Source of the DNA: Reticulitermes speratus
Lineage: Eukaryota > Arthropoda > Insecta > Blattodea > Rhinotermitidae
Assembly: GCA_021186555.1 (NCBI GenBank)
Contig: JAJKFL010000005.1
Location: 6,772,678 to 6,836,677 of the forward strand
Reading direction: 5' to 3'
DNA length: 64,000 nucleotides
The notes beneath the pieces were generated by a model. The model was given only the letters and a program-made list of their open reading frames with translations. It was not told the origin of the DNA and ran no database searches. Each line of letters opens with the position of its first letter. The first letter of the stretch is position 1. Of this stretch, positions 43,271 to 54,739 are shown one piece after another. The translations under genes were made by a program, and so were the position numbers.

Positions 43271-43764
43271 CTCTTACCAGAAAGATAAATGAGCGAAGCC
43301 TACGAACCTTCTGAAAAGCAATGGCCTTTCGTAAATCTGGAAGCATTGGATACAAGATTATATTCACTTCGTCTTTAAAGAGGTTAACACCACAGACGGT
43401 CGTTAGTACAGAATTGACGTGGCACGGCACGATCTATGACTACGGGTGTCACAGATTTTAAATATGTACTCCAGTTTGGAGTACGCAAGTACGCAGCTTT
43501 CAAAGTGTTGTTTGCACTTTGTCATATCTCAATGGAGTTTGAGCACTTGCATACACAAACGTTGTGCTGATAACAAAACTAATCAAAGACAAAGCCATAA
43601 AACGTTCAGACAACTTTATAATCAACAGCTACTGCGTTGCACGCATACGCTATAATTTTGCGATACATGCATTATATCGACATTATATCGACAAATGTTT
43701 GAAAGGCATGTAGCCACTTTTCGTAAGATTAGCGGCTCTTGGAGAAACTTGATGAGACTTCAGC
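43271..43764. other. unassigned sequence
   Basis: No gene or element recognised. Confidence 0.4.
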
Positions 43765-43905
43765 CGAGGTGTAAACGAAATCTTCGCTCTTCTGGGATAT
43801 TACGCAACGTTGATTGGTAATTTAAAACCGACGTTTCGGGACACCCTATCGGTACCATCTTCAAGGGTCAAGCAGTCCGAGAAGAAGGGAGAAGATTTCA
43901 AACCT
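43765..43905 (-). mobile_element. MITE-F, one arm plus core
   Basis: Left arm (CTTCGCTCTTCTGGGATATT, ACGCAACG) then ACCGACGTTTCGGGACACCC and CCATCTTCAAGGGTCAA. On the minus strand the core reads TTGAAGA-T-GGTAC...GTCCC-GAAACGTC, the clearest decayed hammerhead-like arrangement of this family. Confidence 0.8.
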
Positions 43906-44144
43906 AAAGAAGTCAGATTTCTTTAGCCCTACATGACCACTACAAAAGGTCATACAGTTCACGAGACAAATTTCAGGGTACATATCTTGCACCAAATTAA
44001 TCTACATCCGGATCGTGTATTCGGAAAATAAATACACAGACCGACTGCTGATACCTCGCGCATTGCAAGCTCACTTCATGAACGCAGATGACAGCAAGAA
44101 TGGAGCAAACAATCATTACCACTGAACACACTCAGCCTCACATT

Positions 44145-44300
44145 CATTGGGTACCGGTGATTCGTCTCCGGGAGTAAATCGGTTAGGGCCTGAAGTTGAC
44201 CATCCATCTCTACGTAGTGTCCACGTTAAGAATGAGTGGAGCTATACCTCTGCTCCCTCTATAAGCTCTCATAGCGTGGACAGGAACATGACACAGATTA
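44145..44300 (+). mobile_element. SINE-B-like body relic
   Basis: GGGTACCGGTGATTCGTCTC, AGTAAATCGGTTAGGGCCTG and GAGTGGAGCTATACCTCTGC follow the B-like body without a head. Confidence 0.6.
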
Positions 44301-44562
44301 AAAAGTGGGCATCCACATTAGCACCACTGTCAGTTCACACTGACGGTGAGGTCCACAAAGCGCGGTCTTGGAAGAAGGGTTTCATATATGTGTAGTCTCA
44401 TGAATTGGGGACTTGCGATCAGCCAATCAGCACCACACAATAAATTAAACAGCAACTTATAAGCTGTTGAGGTAACAAAGCAGATAAAAAATACGTACTT
44501 TGGTTAAAATTCGACATGAATTTCTTTATGCGTGAGTCCTCGTTTAGGAAATTGCATTCAAT

Positions 44563-44855
44563 ATATTCTCTTCCACGCCGATCCCAGTGGCCGCGCGGTC
44601 TAAGGCGTGGGTCTTCGGCCGCTCGCTTACTAGGATCGTGGGTTCAAATCCCACCGAGGGCATGGATGTCTGTCTGTTGAGAGTATTGTGTGTTGTTAGG
44701 TAGAGGTCTCTGCGACGGGCTGATCACTCGTCCAGAGGAGTCCTACCGACTGTGGTGTGTCTAAGTGAGTGTGACCATGAAACCTCGACGAAACGAGGAG
44801 GCCCAGGCCCATATAGGGCTGTCGAGCCATAGGCAAAAAAAATATTCTCTTCCAC
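44563..44855 (+). mobile_element. SINE-A copy with 14-bp TSD
   Basis: Full SINE-A with the CATATAGGGCTGTCGAGCCA tail shared with SINE-D. Perfect TSD ATATTCTCTTCCAC at 44563-44576 and 44842-44855. Confidence 0.95.
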
Positions 44856-44941
44856 ACTACGCACAGAACACCGCCCTTTACATAGGCCTCCCATTTCTGT
44901 CTTCTGTAAAGCATAACTCCTCCCTAATTATATCGTCGGAC

Positions 44942-45195
44942 TGGACTGCTTGGTGGCCGTGCGGTCTAAGGCGTAGGTCTGCGGCCCCGGGTTCGCAGGT
45001 TCCAATCCCGCTGAAGGCATGGATGTTCGTCTCTTGTGTTTGTTGTGTGTTGTGTAGTTAGCGGCCTCTGCGACGGGCTGATCTCTCGTTTAGAGGAGTC
45101 CTACCGACTGTGTGTGTGTGTCTAATTGTGTACGATATAGAAACCTCAACAATGAGGCGACCTAGGGCCGAGTTGGGCTGTTGCGCTAGAAGAAC
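44942..45195 (+). mobile_element. SINE-A, older subfamily
   Basis: GCTTGGTGGCCGTGCGGTCT head, damaged B box GGTTCCAATCCC, body with GTAGTTAGCGGCCTCTGCG and the GAGTTGGGCTGTTGCGC end. Only about 90 bp from the younger SINE-A at 44577. Confidence 0.85.
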
Positions 45196-45839
45196 GAGGG
45201 TCGGGGGGACGAGGGTGGAAGAAACAAAAGAAAATGCCATTAACATAAATGCCATGTTAATTCTGTTGCGTCTAATATTCGTCGGTCTTCAGCATGAAAC
45301 TCGCTTCACGTCACTCTTCCGGCGCCGCGAATTTTGAGGTGGCTCCTACATTTTTGGAAACTTTGTACCCCTTCTTTTATAACGTATATTATTACACAGT
45401 GTAAAACCCCAATAAAGAACCATAAAATAAACACCTTTGTTCCAGATGCAACATCTGACGAACATGACCCGTCTCAAGCCAGCGTTTCGTGTACTTTCAG
45501 CATTGAGGACGGTCGGTTGTCGCTGCACGTGGCTCCATCTTCTACTTATCCCTTTTACGTCATCTTACACAGTTCATTTATCATCCACATCATTAAGTTT
45601 CCGGAAGACGCGTTAAAAAAAATAAGCAAAAAATTCAAAAGCAGATAACGACGGCGTCTCTATTACAGAAGTTATGAACCTAAATTTTTAATTTCGTCTC
45701 CTTGGTCCCGCAAGTGAAAGCGACAAAAAATCTCCAAACCTTCCATGAAATCGAACCCGGGTACGCAACTCTTAATCCACTTCCGTAGCTAACATTTCCC
45801 AGTTTCTACCGCGCCCCGTAAGAACCATGAGGTTTTCAG
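45196..45839. other. unassigned sequence
   Basis: A possible decayed tRNA-like head lies on the minus strand near 45755 (GAAATCGAACCCGGGTACGC). It is too weak to call. An open frame of 104 codons at 45334-45648 has no recognised motif. Confidence 0.4.
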
Positions 45840-46015
45840 TTCATAGCGTTCAGACCGGTTGTGGGGCCCACCCAGCCTCCTCGTCAATAACGATACCCTC
45901 TCCCAGGAGATACGGTAGAAGCTGGACGCCATTTAGTGCCAAGTTCTGTACGTACCTCCATGACACCTCACAACACGATGTTCAAATATAGGGGTAACTT
46001 TACTTTACTTTTCGT
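45840..46015 (+). mobile_element. SINE-B-like body relic
   Basis: TTCAGACCGGTTGTGGGGCC, CACCCAGCCTCCTCG, and the GGGGTAACTTTACTTTACTT tail are SINE-B features. No head. Confidence 0.65.
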
Positions 46016-46547
46016 GACACCTTAAATTATTACACGCACTGTTTTGTGTGAGTGTGAAGCTTTGACGACACTTAGACATACTTATCTCGGTTCTATATGT
46101 TATGTTCATCGTACATTTTTATTGCATATAAAGTTTGTCGTAGCCAGACAGGCAAAAGATGTTTATCAGTATAAGAACATCAAAGAGAAATTACACAGAA
46201 CAAATGCAGCTATATGGTACAATAAATTATGTCGACAGTTACAACTCACACCGAAATAAATTGCAATAAAGTGTATATTTGTCGGAATTATCTCGGTTCC
46301 TTTTTCTTGGACCCTTAGTATGTTAGAAATCTGGGGGCAATCTGAATATTTATTAAAGGGGCAGGGCTCCCATGACTTGGTTTTCAGCTTAAGGGGCACA
46401 AAGGGCCTGTCAAAGGCCTACGTACATCGGGACCGAAAAGCGCTCGACCCATTACCTATTCTATTCTATTATATGCATCGAAATGATTATCATTGAGGTA
46501 ACGCATTACTCATATTCGTGAGGTTAAGCTTTCAAACCCTGTCAGAG
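46016..46547. other. unassigned sequence
   Basis: No gene or element recognised. Confidence 0.45.
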
Positions 46548-46580
46548 GACTGACTGACTGACTGACTGACTGACTGACTG
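46548..46580. repeat. (GACT)n microsatellite
   Basis: About eight GACT units. Confidence 0.95.
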
Positions 46581-46762
46581 AGGACTTTGCCAAGTTTTCT
46601 CAATGATATCAGGTAAATGCTGACACAGTGCAATAAATCCATTAAAAGTAGGCTCTGAAGCCAAAACAGAATCATCAAAGCACTTAATAAGCAAGCAGAG
46701 AACTACAATATGCACTCCAAACTCACATTCCTCCGATATGTGACAAGGAAGGACATTCCACT

Positions 46763-47074
46763 CAGTAGCGTGTCCTGTCGTGGAGTCAGGCCATGCAGAA
46801 ATGCGATTGATCGACCTGGCAAGACTATCGATCGTATTCTTAGTAGCGGGTCCTGTCGAGGAGTCATGCCATGCAGAAATGCGATCGATCGACCTGGCAA
46901 TACTATCGATCGTATTCTTAGTAGCGGGTCCTGTCGAGGAGTCAGGCCATGCAGAAATGCGATCGATCGACCTGGCAATACTATCGATCGTATTCTCAGT
47001 AGCGGGTCCTGTCGAGGAGTCAGGCCATGCAGAAATGCGATCGATCGACCTGGCAATACTATCGATCGCATTCT
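46763..47074. repeat. 78-bp tandem repeat, 4 copies
   Basis: TCCTGTCG recurs at 46773, 46851, 46929 and 47007 with a 78-bp unit. Each unit contains ATGCGATCGATCGACCTGGC and ACTATCGATCGTATTC, so overlapping ATCGAT palindromes are periodically placed. Four frames stay open only because 78 is a multiple of 3. Confidence 0.95.
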
Positions 47075-47849
47075 CACTCTTTTTCATGGCGATGCATGCT
47101 CGAAAGTACTGTTGTGGGACAATTACTCGAGCGGTGTATTTACACGCTTCCGTTGCCTGGCATATAGGCAGCCACGACGTCTACCAACGTAAATCAAATG
47201 CATAAAGCTGATCACAGGCAAAACATAGAACTCTTAACAAGGAGAACATCTGTCGTTTTACTCCTCCAGCTCTGGCCTGCTCATCCTATTAAGTGATGCA
47301 GGAAATTTCGTCAAAATTTGATCTCATTCGGACAACACGAAATTCAACATACAGAATTAAGAACAAATAAGAGCATGTGCATAATTTTGCCTGCGCGTTT
47401 TTCTATACACCAAGCAGGACAGAAGTATACGACACTGATAATAATAGGAAAAAATTTAAAAAACGCAATTCACTACACAGCCTAGTGTGTCACTTTTTAG
47501 CACATTTTTTTACAAAATGAATTAGTCATGTAATTCTCCACAAATAAAGAAACCACAATTTTTCAAAACAGCTTCGGTGTTGTATCTCGGCTTTGCCAGG
47601 GACATGGTTCGAAGAAGATCACTCATTTCAAATATATCCGCGGGCAACATAACACTGTGTCGCGAGCAAGTGTGCCCGCGAGCTACGGGTTGAGCGGGCC
47701 TGCTGTAGCTGTAGTGGTCGGTCGGCAAATTATCAGCCAACCGAAGAATTTTCACCTGGAAGATTTCGTTGTAACAAGTCTCTGTTTGGTTAAACTATGA
47801 CACGTCCAAACACAACACTGAGTAATAACATGCGGCTGTGCATGTCAAG
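47075..47849. other. unassigned sequence
   Basis: No gene or element recognised. Confidence 0.45.
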
Positions 47850-47945
47850 ATTTTGGGATGCGACGGTGTGTTTGGTGGGCACCGACGTTTCGAAAGAACC
47901 TGATATCTGAACACTGAAGAAAGGAGGTAACCTCAAAATAGAGGA
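47850..47945 (-). mobile_element. MITE-F relic
   Basis: GATTTTGGGATGCGACGGTG, GCACCGACGTTTCGAAAGAA and CTGAACACTGAAGAAAGGAGG in MITE-F order, strongly diverged. Confidence 0.5.
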
Positions 47946-47962
47946 TTCCTACAAAAGTATGG

Positions 47963-48264
47963 TAAGGTAAAGCAATCCCATTACAGGCCTGGACAGGCCC
48001 TGAGGGTTCCAGGATGTTGAGGCTCCCAGATTTCTAGACAATCGGCTCATGAAGGTGGTAAGGTTGTCAGCCCTACGTACCGGCCGCCTTTACCCCCCAG
48101 GAAATATTCCTGGTACGCGTTTCTGTTAGAGGCTGAGTCGACCTCAGGGCCACAGTACGACCGAAAGAATTATGTCAATGAAAAATTCCAATGATACCAT
48201 CGGAAATCGAACCCGCGACCTTCCGGCCTGTAGCACGGTGCCTAAACCAACTGCGCCACCGCGT
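47963..48264 (-). mobile_element. SINE-C copy 7
   Basis: A complete copy on the minus strand: GGTGGCGCAGTTGGTTTAGG, GCGGGTTCGATTTCCG, GTAAAGGCGGCCGGTACGTA core and a GGCCTGTCCAGGCCTG hairpin before the tail. Confidence 0.92.
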
Positions 48265-48949
48265 TGGTAGACGTATGCAATTACTAAACTATACGGCGCC
48301 ACATTTAAAAGGACATTAACCACTAAATGTGCATCTGAAAACCTGTAAGGCCTACCAAGAGAAATAATAATATCGAAATATGTTGTTGCACTATAAAGAC
48401 TGTCTCTAATTTTTCGTCCTTCTGCGAAGAGCTTTAATAAATAACAAAGTAATCGACAAAATCGTAATGGACTCTTAGGGACTTGGGACTCAGCAAGGGG
48501 TGAAGCAGTTTGCATTAAATATCGGCTCCATCACACAGTGTTTGGAACACCGGCAACGTTGCGAGAGGCCTTCTATATCTTTCGGACAGCAGGTAATTAG
48601 TTGATGTGGTTCCTTGTGGTCTTGACGAGGGGCTGCGGAGGAGCAGGAGGATTAGTGGGGGCAGACTTGAATGCACGTGCGATTGTCGCTGGATCTTGGG
48701 GCACGGGCGGAAGGAAGAATTGTGAACACTGAAGGAAAAAGTAGAGATGGCGGAAGGGTATTAGGAGATAAAAGGGGAGGAATGACGAAGAAAAAGAAAA
48801 GGCGATGAAGATGTTAAACCAGGCCATAGCTAGACAGTGAGGGGAAGAAACGAAGGCATGTGCAGTAATGTAACAGGCGGTGCGTCGGTTTTAAAAGAAT
48901 CACTGGCGATATGAGAGACTACAGACAAGAGTTTCTTACGGCGGGGACT
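48265..48949. other. unassigned sequence
   Basis: No gene or element recognised. Confidence 0.45.
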
Positions 48950-49190
48950 CTGAAAACCATCCCTGCTGGAACGTGATGCCGTATAAACTGATATAAACCT
49001 AACAACGCTTGGGAAGAAAGTACTGCCTCCATCTAAAGGTCCCTGAAAACAGAGGCAGTAGGTTCCTCCAAAACGTCGGCAAATTCAGGTCCCTAAAAAC
49101 AGAGGCTTAAGTTCCTCCGAAACGTCGGCAAATTCCTGCCAGACTACACGGGGTCACGTTCCAGAAGACGATAACCTTCATCTCCATAAC
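48950..49190 (+). mobile_element. MITE-F variant with duplicated core
   Basis: The core block occurs twice with 50-bp spacing: at 49039 CCCTGAAAACAGAGGC ... GTTCCTCCAAAACGTCGG, and at 49089 CCCTAAAAACAGAGGC ... GTTCCTCCGAAACGTCGG. It is flanked by arm relics (GGAACGTGATGCCGTATAAA; ACACGGGGTCACGTTCCAGA). Confidence 0.7.
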
Positions 49191-49878
49191 ATATACTAAT
49201 AGAAATATCGGTGGAATTTCAAAGATAATTTTTGACAATTCCCTTCTCTAGCTATGACTTCCACAGACAATGCTTCAACTGAACTGTTCGCATATATTAA
49301 AGCCCTACAGGGTTAGCATAAAATCAAAATTTCATTTCATATTCACGCCAGGAAATTGGAAAATTCTTAAAAATCTGCTTGATAGATAATATAAGTAAAG
49401 AAGGACTCTGCAATGCCGACCGAATCACAGGTACCCCGACTTCCATTATATTTGGTAGAGAACAGGCCACAGTAATCCAAAATCTACTGCCGAACGTTCA
49501 AGCTCCCATCTTTATTTCCTGATGAGTTTCGGCTTCCACGGACGCCATCTTTTTTTCCTTACAAATGTCGCAGGTTGCAGAACTGACCAAGACGTTCAGT
49601 CATTGGGGCACGGGTTAGGGACATTACTGTTGCATCTCCAGCAATGGTCAGATGCTTGGACATGAAATATGGGTGACAAGCTCTATTTCATAGTTGTAAA
49701 TCCAAACATATAAACTCAATGCATAATACATGAAGTTGCAAAATATGTTCATATTGGATTTCAGTACAAAATGACTCAGAATCTTGAATGAAAATGAGAT
49801 AGACGCATTGGATTCCGCTAAATATGTCCTTTAAAAGTAAAGTGTCATAAAACAGTTTCTTATCTTCTTACACTGTAT
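49191..49878. other. unassigned sequence
   Basis: No gene or element recognised. Confidence 0.45.
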
Positions 49879-50285
49879 GTATACAGGGTGTTAAAAATGG
49901 TTAAAAACTTTAAAGATGTATAGTAATCACTTAAATGAGCAAATAAGTCCCAGTAAACATAAGTCCAAAAACAAATGCCTGCTGAGATATGTGTCATATC
50001 AGCGTTATCACTACAGCAAACCCCCTGCGTCGTTCTTATGCATGTCAAAGCACCTTTCCGTTTTCTTTCACATAAGAACTGCGAGATCTTTAAAAAATTC
50101 TTGGTTTTGCTCGAATCTCTCGACAGGCATTCTCAACTCATTGCTGTAACACCTCTAAGTCATTTATCGTGTCTGAATACACCAGAGTCTTTAGGTGTCC
50201 CCACAGCCAAAAATCCAGAAGATTGAGGTCAGGTGATCGTGCAGGCAAGTTGACTGTGCCTCCACGTCCCATACACCGTCCGGTG
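49879..50285 (-). pseudogene. Tc1/mariner-superfamily transposase C-terminal fragment
   Basis: On the minus strand: NLPARSPDLNLLDFWLWGHL, KTLVYSDTINDLEVLQQ, then after a stop/frame change VERFEQNQEFF-like sequence. The ARSPDLNxLDFxLWGxLK block contains the third catalytic acidic region of this superfamily of DDE transposases. The 3' end reaches GGTTTTTAACCATTTTTAAC and then ACCCTGTATA, a terminus typical of such elements at a TA target. The upstream half is missing and the frame is broken, so the element is dead. Confidence 0.82.
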
Positions 50286-50349
50286 CTCTCTGACAATGCG
50301 AGGTCACACTTATCTTTATCCCCAGCCGCAACATATTTCTTTAAGATCA

Positions 50350-50510
50350 TTTTAATATTATCCTTCCACCTACACCTTACTTTCCTTCAGGTTTCCCCAC
50401 CAAAATTCCGCATACATTCCTCCTCTCCCGCCGCCCCCATGTGTCAGCTGTACCACCCACCTCATCCTCTTTCATTTGGTCGCCCTAAAATTATATGAAG
50501 GGTACAAATC
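50350..50510 (-). pseudogene. LINE-2 fragment, inverted copy
   Basis: The minus strand resembles the LINE-2 basic C-terminus with stops: RPNERG, then FGGET..K and RWKDNIKM. It lies about 90 bp from the plus-strand copy at 50600, forming an inverted LINE pair. Confidence 0.6.
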
Positions 50511-50599
50511 ATGAAGCTCCTAAATATGAAGCTTTCTCCAGTCTCCTATTACTTCCTCCCTCTTAGGTCCAACTATCTTCTCAGCAACCTATCCCCGAA

Positions 50600-50955
50600 C
50601 AGCGTCAGCCTATATTCTTCCCTTAATACGAAAGTCCAGAAGAATGAGGTGGGCGGGGCATTTAGCATGTATGGGTGAAGGAAGAGGTGCATACAGGACT
50701 TTGGTGGGGAGGCCTGAGAGAAGGAGACCACTTGGAAAACCCAGGAATAGATGGGAGGGTAATATTAAAATGGATCTTCAAAAAGTGGGATGAGGGGCAT
50801 GGACTGGATTGATATGGCTCAGGATAAAGACAGGTGGCGGGCTCTTGTGAATGTGGTAATGAACCTTCGGGTTCCATAAAATGCGGGAATTTCTTGACTA
50901 ATTGAGGACCTGTTAGCTTTTCAAGAAGGACTCTGCTCCATGCAGTTAGTTAGTT
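50600..50955 (+). pseudogene. LINE-2 family ORF2 C-terminal fragment and 3' UTR
   Basis: [50 protein letters not shown], then after a one-base frameshift [20 protein letters not shown] and MNLRVP with TAA at 50877-50879. This is the end of a non-LTR retrotransposon ORF2. The 3' UTR continues through TTTTCAAGAAGGACTCTGC to a GTTAGTTAGTTAATA tail. The element is 5'-truncated and frameshifted. Confidence 0.88.
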
Positions 50956-51346
50956 AATACGACAGACCAAGTTTCACATCCATATACGAGGTATCGAAAT
51001 GGCCGTGTTAATTGTAACTCAGCATTGCCCTCCACGTAAATGCTTATTTCCTTTAACCTATTAAAGTATTTACCAGTCACTAGAATCGTCGAACAAAAAA
51101 AGCTGGTTAACCAATCGAAGGACAGTCTTATAATTAAAAAGGCTGACACGCCAAACACATGTTCTTTATGACATGTTTACGCCTGGATAGACGTAGAACT
51201 ACAAAACTTTCAACAGAAACGCGCCGGAGGACGTTTACCGGACACCTGGACCGAATTTAGACGCATCTTAGGTGTCTGAATACGCCGCGTCCAATCCGAG
51301 TTTGTACTAATCCGCCGGTTCCAAACTCCAGTTGGAGTCTGGTGTG
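50956..51346. other. unassigned sequence
   Basis: No gene recognised. Confidence 0.4.
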
Positions 51347-52361
51347 TAGAATGTGCGTGGCTGGTTGTACTAGTGGTGTATAGAATGTGCGTGGCTGGTT
51401 GTAGTAGTGATGTATAGAATGTGCGTGGCTGGTTGTAGTAGTGGTGTATAGAATGTGCGTGGCTGGTTGTACTAGTGGTGTATAGAATGTGCGTGGCTGG
51501 TTGTAGTAGTGGTGTATAGAATGTGCGTGGCTGGTTGTACTAGTGGTGTATAGAATGTGCGTGGCTGGTTGTACTAGTGGTGTATAGAATGTGCGTGGCT
51601 GGTTGTACTAGTGGTGTATAGAATGTGCGTGGCTGGTTGTACTAGTGGTGTATAGAATGTGCGTGGCTGGTTGTACTAGTGGTGTATAGAATGTGCGTGG
51701 CTGGTTGTACTAGTGGTGTATAGAATGTGCGTGGCTGGTTGTACTAGTGGTGTATAGAATGTGCGTGGCTGGTTGTACTAGTGGTGTATAGAATGTGCGT
51801 GGCTGGTTGTACTACTGGTGTATAGAATGTGCGTGGCTGGTTGTACTAGTGGTGTAGAGAACGTGCGTGGCTGGTTGTACTAGTGGTGTAGAGAATGTGC
51901 GTGGCTGGTTGTACTAGTGGTGTAGAGAATGTGCGTGGCTGGTTGTAGTAGTGGTGTATAGAATGTGCGTGGCTGGTTGTACTAGTGGTGTAGAGAATGT
52001 GCGTGGCTGGTTGTACTAGTGGTGTAGAGAATGTGCGTGGCTGGTTGTAGTAGTGGTGTATAGAATGTGCGTGGCTGGTTGTACTAGTGGTGTATAGAAT
52101 GTGCGTGGCTGGTTGTAGTAGTGGTGTATAGAATGTGCGTGGCTGGTTGTACTAGTGGTGTATAGAATGTGCGTGGCTGGTTGTACTAGTGGTGTATAGA
52201 ATGTGCGTGGCTGGTTTGTATAGTGGTGTATAGAATGTGCGTGGCTGGTTTTAGTAGTGTTGTATAGAATGTGCGTGGCTGGTTGTAGCAGTGATGTATA
52301 GAATGTGCGTGGCTGGTTGTAGTAGTGATGTATAGAATGTGCGTGGCTGGTTGTAGTAGTA
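51347..52361. repeat. 34-bp tandem repeat, 30 copies
   Basis: A 34-bp unit (TAGAATGTGCGTGGCTGG ... TAGTGGTGTA) keeps perfect phase from 51347 to 52333 with no length change. Variants (TACTAG or TAGTAG; TATAGAA or TAGAGAA) are interspersed in blocks, showing that groups of units were duplicated together. 34 is not a multiple of 3. Confidence 0.98.
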
Positions 52362-53033
52362 GAATACGGAATTCTAAGGAAAAGGAATCCAGTGATTGAT
52401 TACTTAGTTGAATTCCTGTATCAGTGATCACAATAACTGTGTGATTAGGCTTAGCAGATATCCTGCAATCACCAAAATCCGTAACACGAAAATTGAGCGC
52501 TCAGGATGAAGTTACCTAACAGACAGCATGTATTCGGGCGGTGCCCATTTCGAATACCGGCCGGGACACCGGCTAATGAGAATAGTTAAGAGTTTACCTC
52601 ATTCTCTCCTGCGACACTTCATCAATAATACTATGAACGCTTTCTTTCGAATTCTTTCTAACACATCATTCACCAATCATTCTACCACAGGCCCTGTACA
52701 GTCCGAGATACTGACAGAGTCGTAAAATAAACCACATATGAAAATTGAGTTCAAAATGTGCTCGAACTACATAAGCCAACTGTCAATATAACACACTAGT
52801 ACACTACAGATTCTTCAACACTCATGTTCCACTTTTGAAAGAAACGAAAACTGACACTTCGATTCCGAGTCCTTTGTCTCTCCTGTCTTACCGCCGAGTG
52901 TTGCTGTTTCTATTCATACAAATACTGATATATTCCATTCAAAATAGGTCGCATCCTCTGAAATTTTATATATTTTCACTTTCCTACTGATTTATTTATG
53001 GTTTATGTAAAGACGACTTTGGTCACTCACAGA
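52362..53033. other. unassigned sequence
   Basis: No gene or element recognised. Confidence 0.45.
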
Positions 53034-53596
53034 CCACATAGCAGCGTTTCCCAACCTTTTTCTTTTATTGAAGAACCCCTAAAATAATATTTTATATCCC
53101 TATGAAACCCCACGCCGATCCCAGTGGCCGCGCGGTCTAAGGCGTGGGTTTGCGGCCGCTCGCTTACTGGGATTGTGGGTTCGAATCCCACCGGGGGCAT
53201 GGATGTCTGTCTGTTGTGAGTGTTGTGTGTAGTCAGGTAGAGGTCTCTGCGACGGGCTGGTCACTCGTCCAGAGGAGTCCTACCGAGTGTGATGTGTCTG
53301 AGTGTGATCGTGAAGACTCGAAAAATAAGGAGGCATAGGCCCCCTAGGGGCTGTCGAGCCATAGCAAAAAAAAATGAAGCCTTATCCTATGGAAAAGACA
53401 AAACAATGAGGCAGTAAACAGCACACGTGGATTACCCCAGTATTGCCAACTGTCTGACGAAAATTCCCGAAATATTTCGACGGCTATTTGAACATTTTCG
53501 CGGTGTTTCAAAATTTATATGTATTTATTCGACGATTTCTGACGGAAATCCTAACGAAGTTCCGCGAAACCCTGGCTGTGAAACACTGCTATATAG
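53034..53596. mobile_element. hAT-like MITE carrying a SINE-A
   Basis: Inverted ends CAGCGTTTCCCAACC and GTGAAACACTG, with GAACCCC- and AAACCC-rich subterminal parts. Possible 8-bp TSD CCACATAG / CTATATAG (6 of 8). A SINE-A (53114-53374) has inserted near the left end. Confidence 0.65.
53114..53374 (+). mobile_element. SINE-A copy nested in hAT-like MITE
   Basis: Full SINE-A: GCCGATCCCAGTGGCCGCGC head, GGTTCGAATCCC, body and (A)9 tail. Flanks ATGAAACC and ATGAAGCC give a likely 8-bp TSD with one change. Confidence 0.92.
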
Positions 53597-54735
53597 CGTT
53601 GGCTGATTGGCTGCTGGCGATTAATGGACTGGAAGTAATCGTGCCTAATTTAAATTACTAGCCCATAATTTGTCTGGAGTGACTGAGGGATATCAAGAGA
53701 AACCTCAGCCGAGATTCCAAATGTTTACCTCCAGAACAGAAGCCTGAAGATTTTCCGCTGTAACCAACTTGGTCAGTGATCTGCACTGTTACTTTCTATA
53801 CAGAAGTTCGTCTGAATTGTGTGGAAGTTCCACTAGTGAAAAGAATTTTAGAAGATGAACTCAGTGTAAAATATATGTAAATGGAAAGCTGTCTAAAACA
53901 AAGGCTAAAATACTGCAAAGAAGATGTGAAGAGTTCTCAGGAAAATTAGTAAAATTTTTCTATCTTAGGATAGAAAAGAAGCAGACGTGTCCGACGCCAT
54001 TTCCTTGTACAGCAGACGAGAACAGACGTCATAATCTGGAACCTGGACAGGTGAAAAATGAATGAGGATGAAAACCCCCACTAGACATGACAGCCTACAC
54101 GGAACTTAAGAGACGGGTAAGTAATTCACTGCTGGAAATTCGTATATAAAAGGAAGACATAAAATTACTCCGCTCTGACAAACTGTATGGTGCAGGAACC
54201 TCGCAAAATCATTCCATAACCTGGATCATGACGTTTATATTAGGCTGGAACGGAAGTCTATATTAGGCTGGAACGGAAGTCCATATCTATTACACGAACT
54301 ACTGAAAGGCAAAGCGGTTTTAAGTAACGTTTCCTTCGTTTGGAGAACTTTCACAGCTTTTCGTGTCAGAATCATAGGAATATCTCTGACCTACCTTGAT
54401 ATATGCCGTGCTATGGGGAGTAAATTAATAACTGCAAATTGCATCATTTTACCCGTTAACAGATCTCAGTGTAGAGACAATGCATAAGCACGTATCTAAC
54501 TTTTGTTGCAAGCCTGTCTGACGTCATTTAGCCTTTCAGCAGCTCATATATAAACACTGCAGGTCACAGGCGACTGCGAAATCTGCACATATTTGTAACG
54601 AGAGAAACGACAGAATTGTTCATTATATAAGGAGAAACAAATATCGGGGCCTATTAAAATGATACATCGAAACTGGCATGGATAATCTGGGTGAAATTCA
54701 AACAAAATCCAGACACGGTAGTCGAGATTCGAACC
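53597..54735. other. unassigned sequence with a 24-bp duplication
   Basis: A short tandem duplication (ATATTAGGCTGGAACGGAAG, twice) lies at 54237-54285. No gene recognised. Confidence 0.5.
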
Positions 54736-54739
54736 AAAC

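Noticed and set aside
45334-45648. 104-codon frame as an exon
   Set aside because: No splice-site or motif evidence that I can defend.
46542-47205. Four overlapping 124-181-residue frames
   Set aside because: All are by-products of the 78-bp array.
51347-52361. CRISPR array
   Set aside because: Units are contiguous 34-mers with no unique spacers, in a eukaryotic context.
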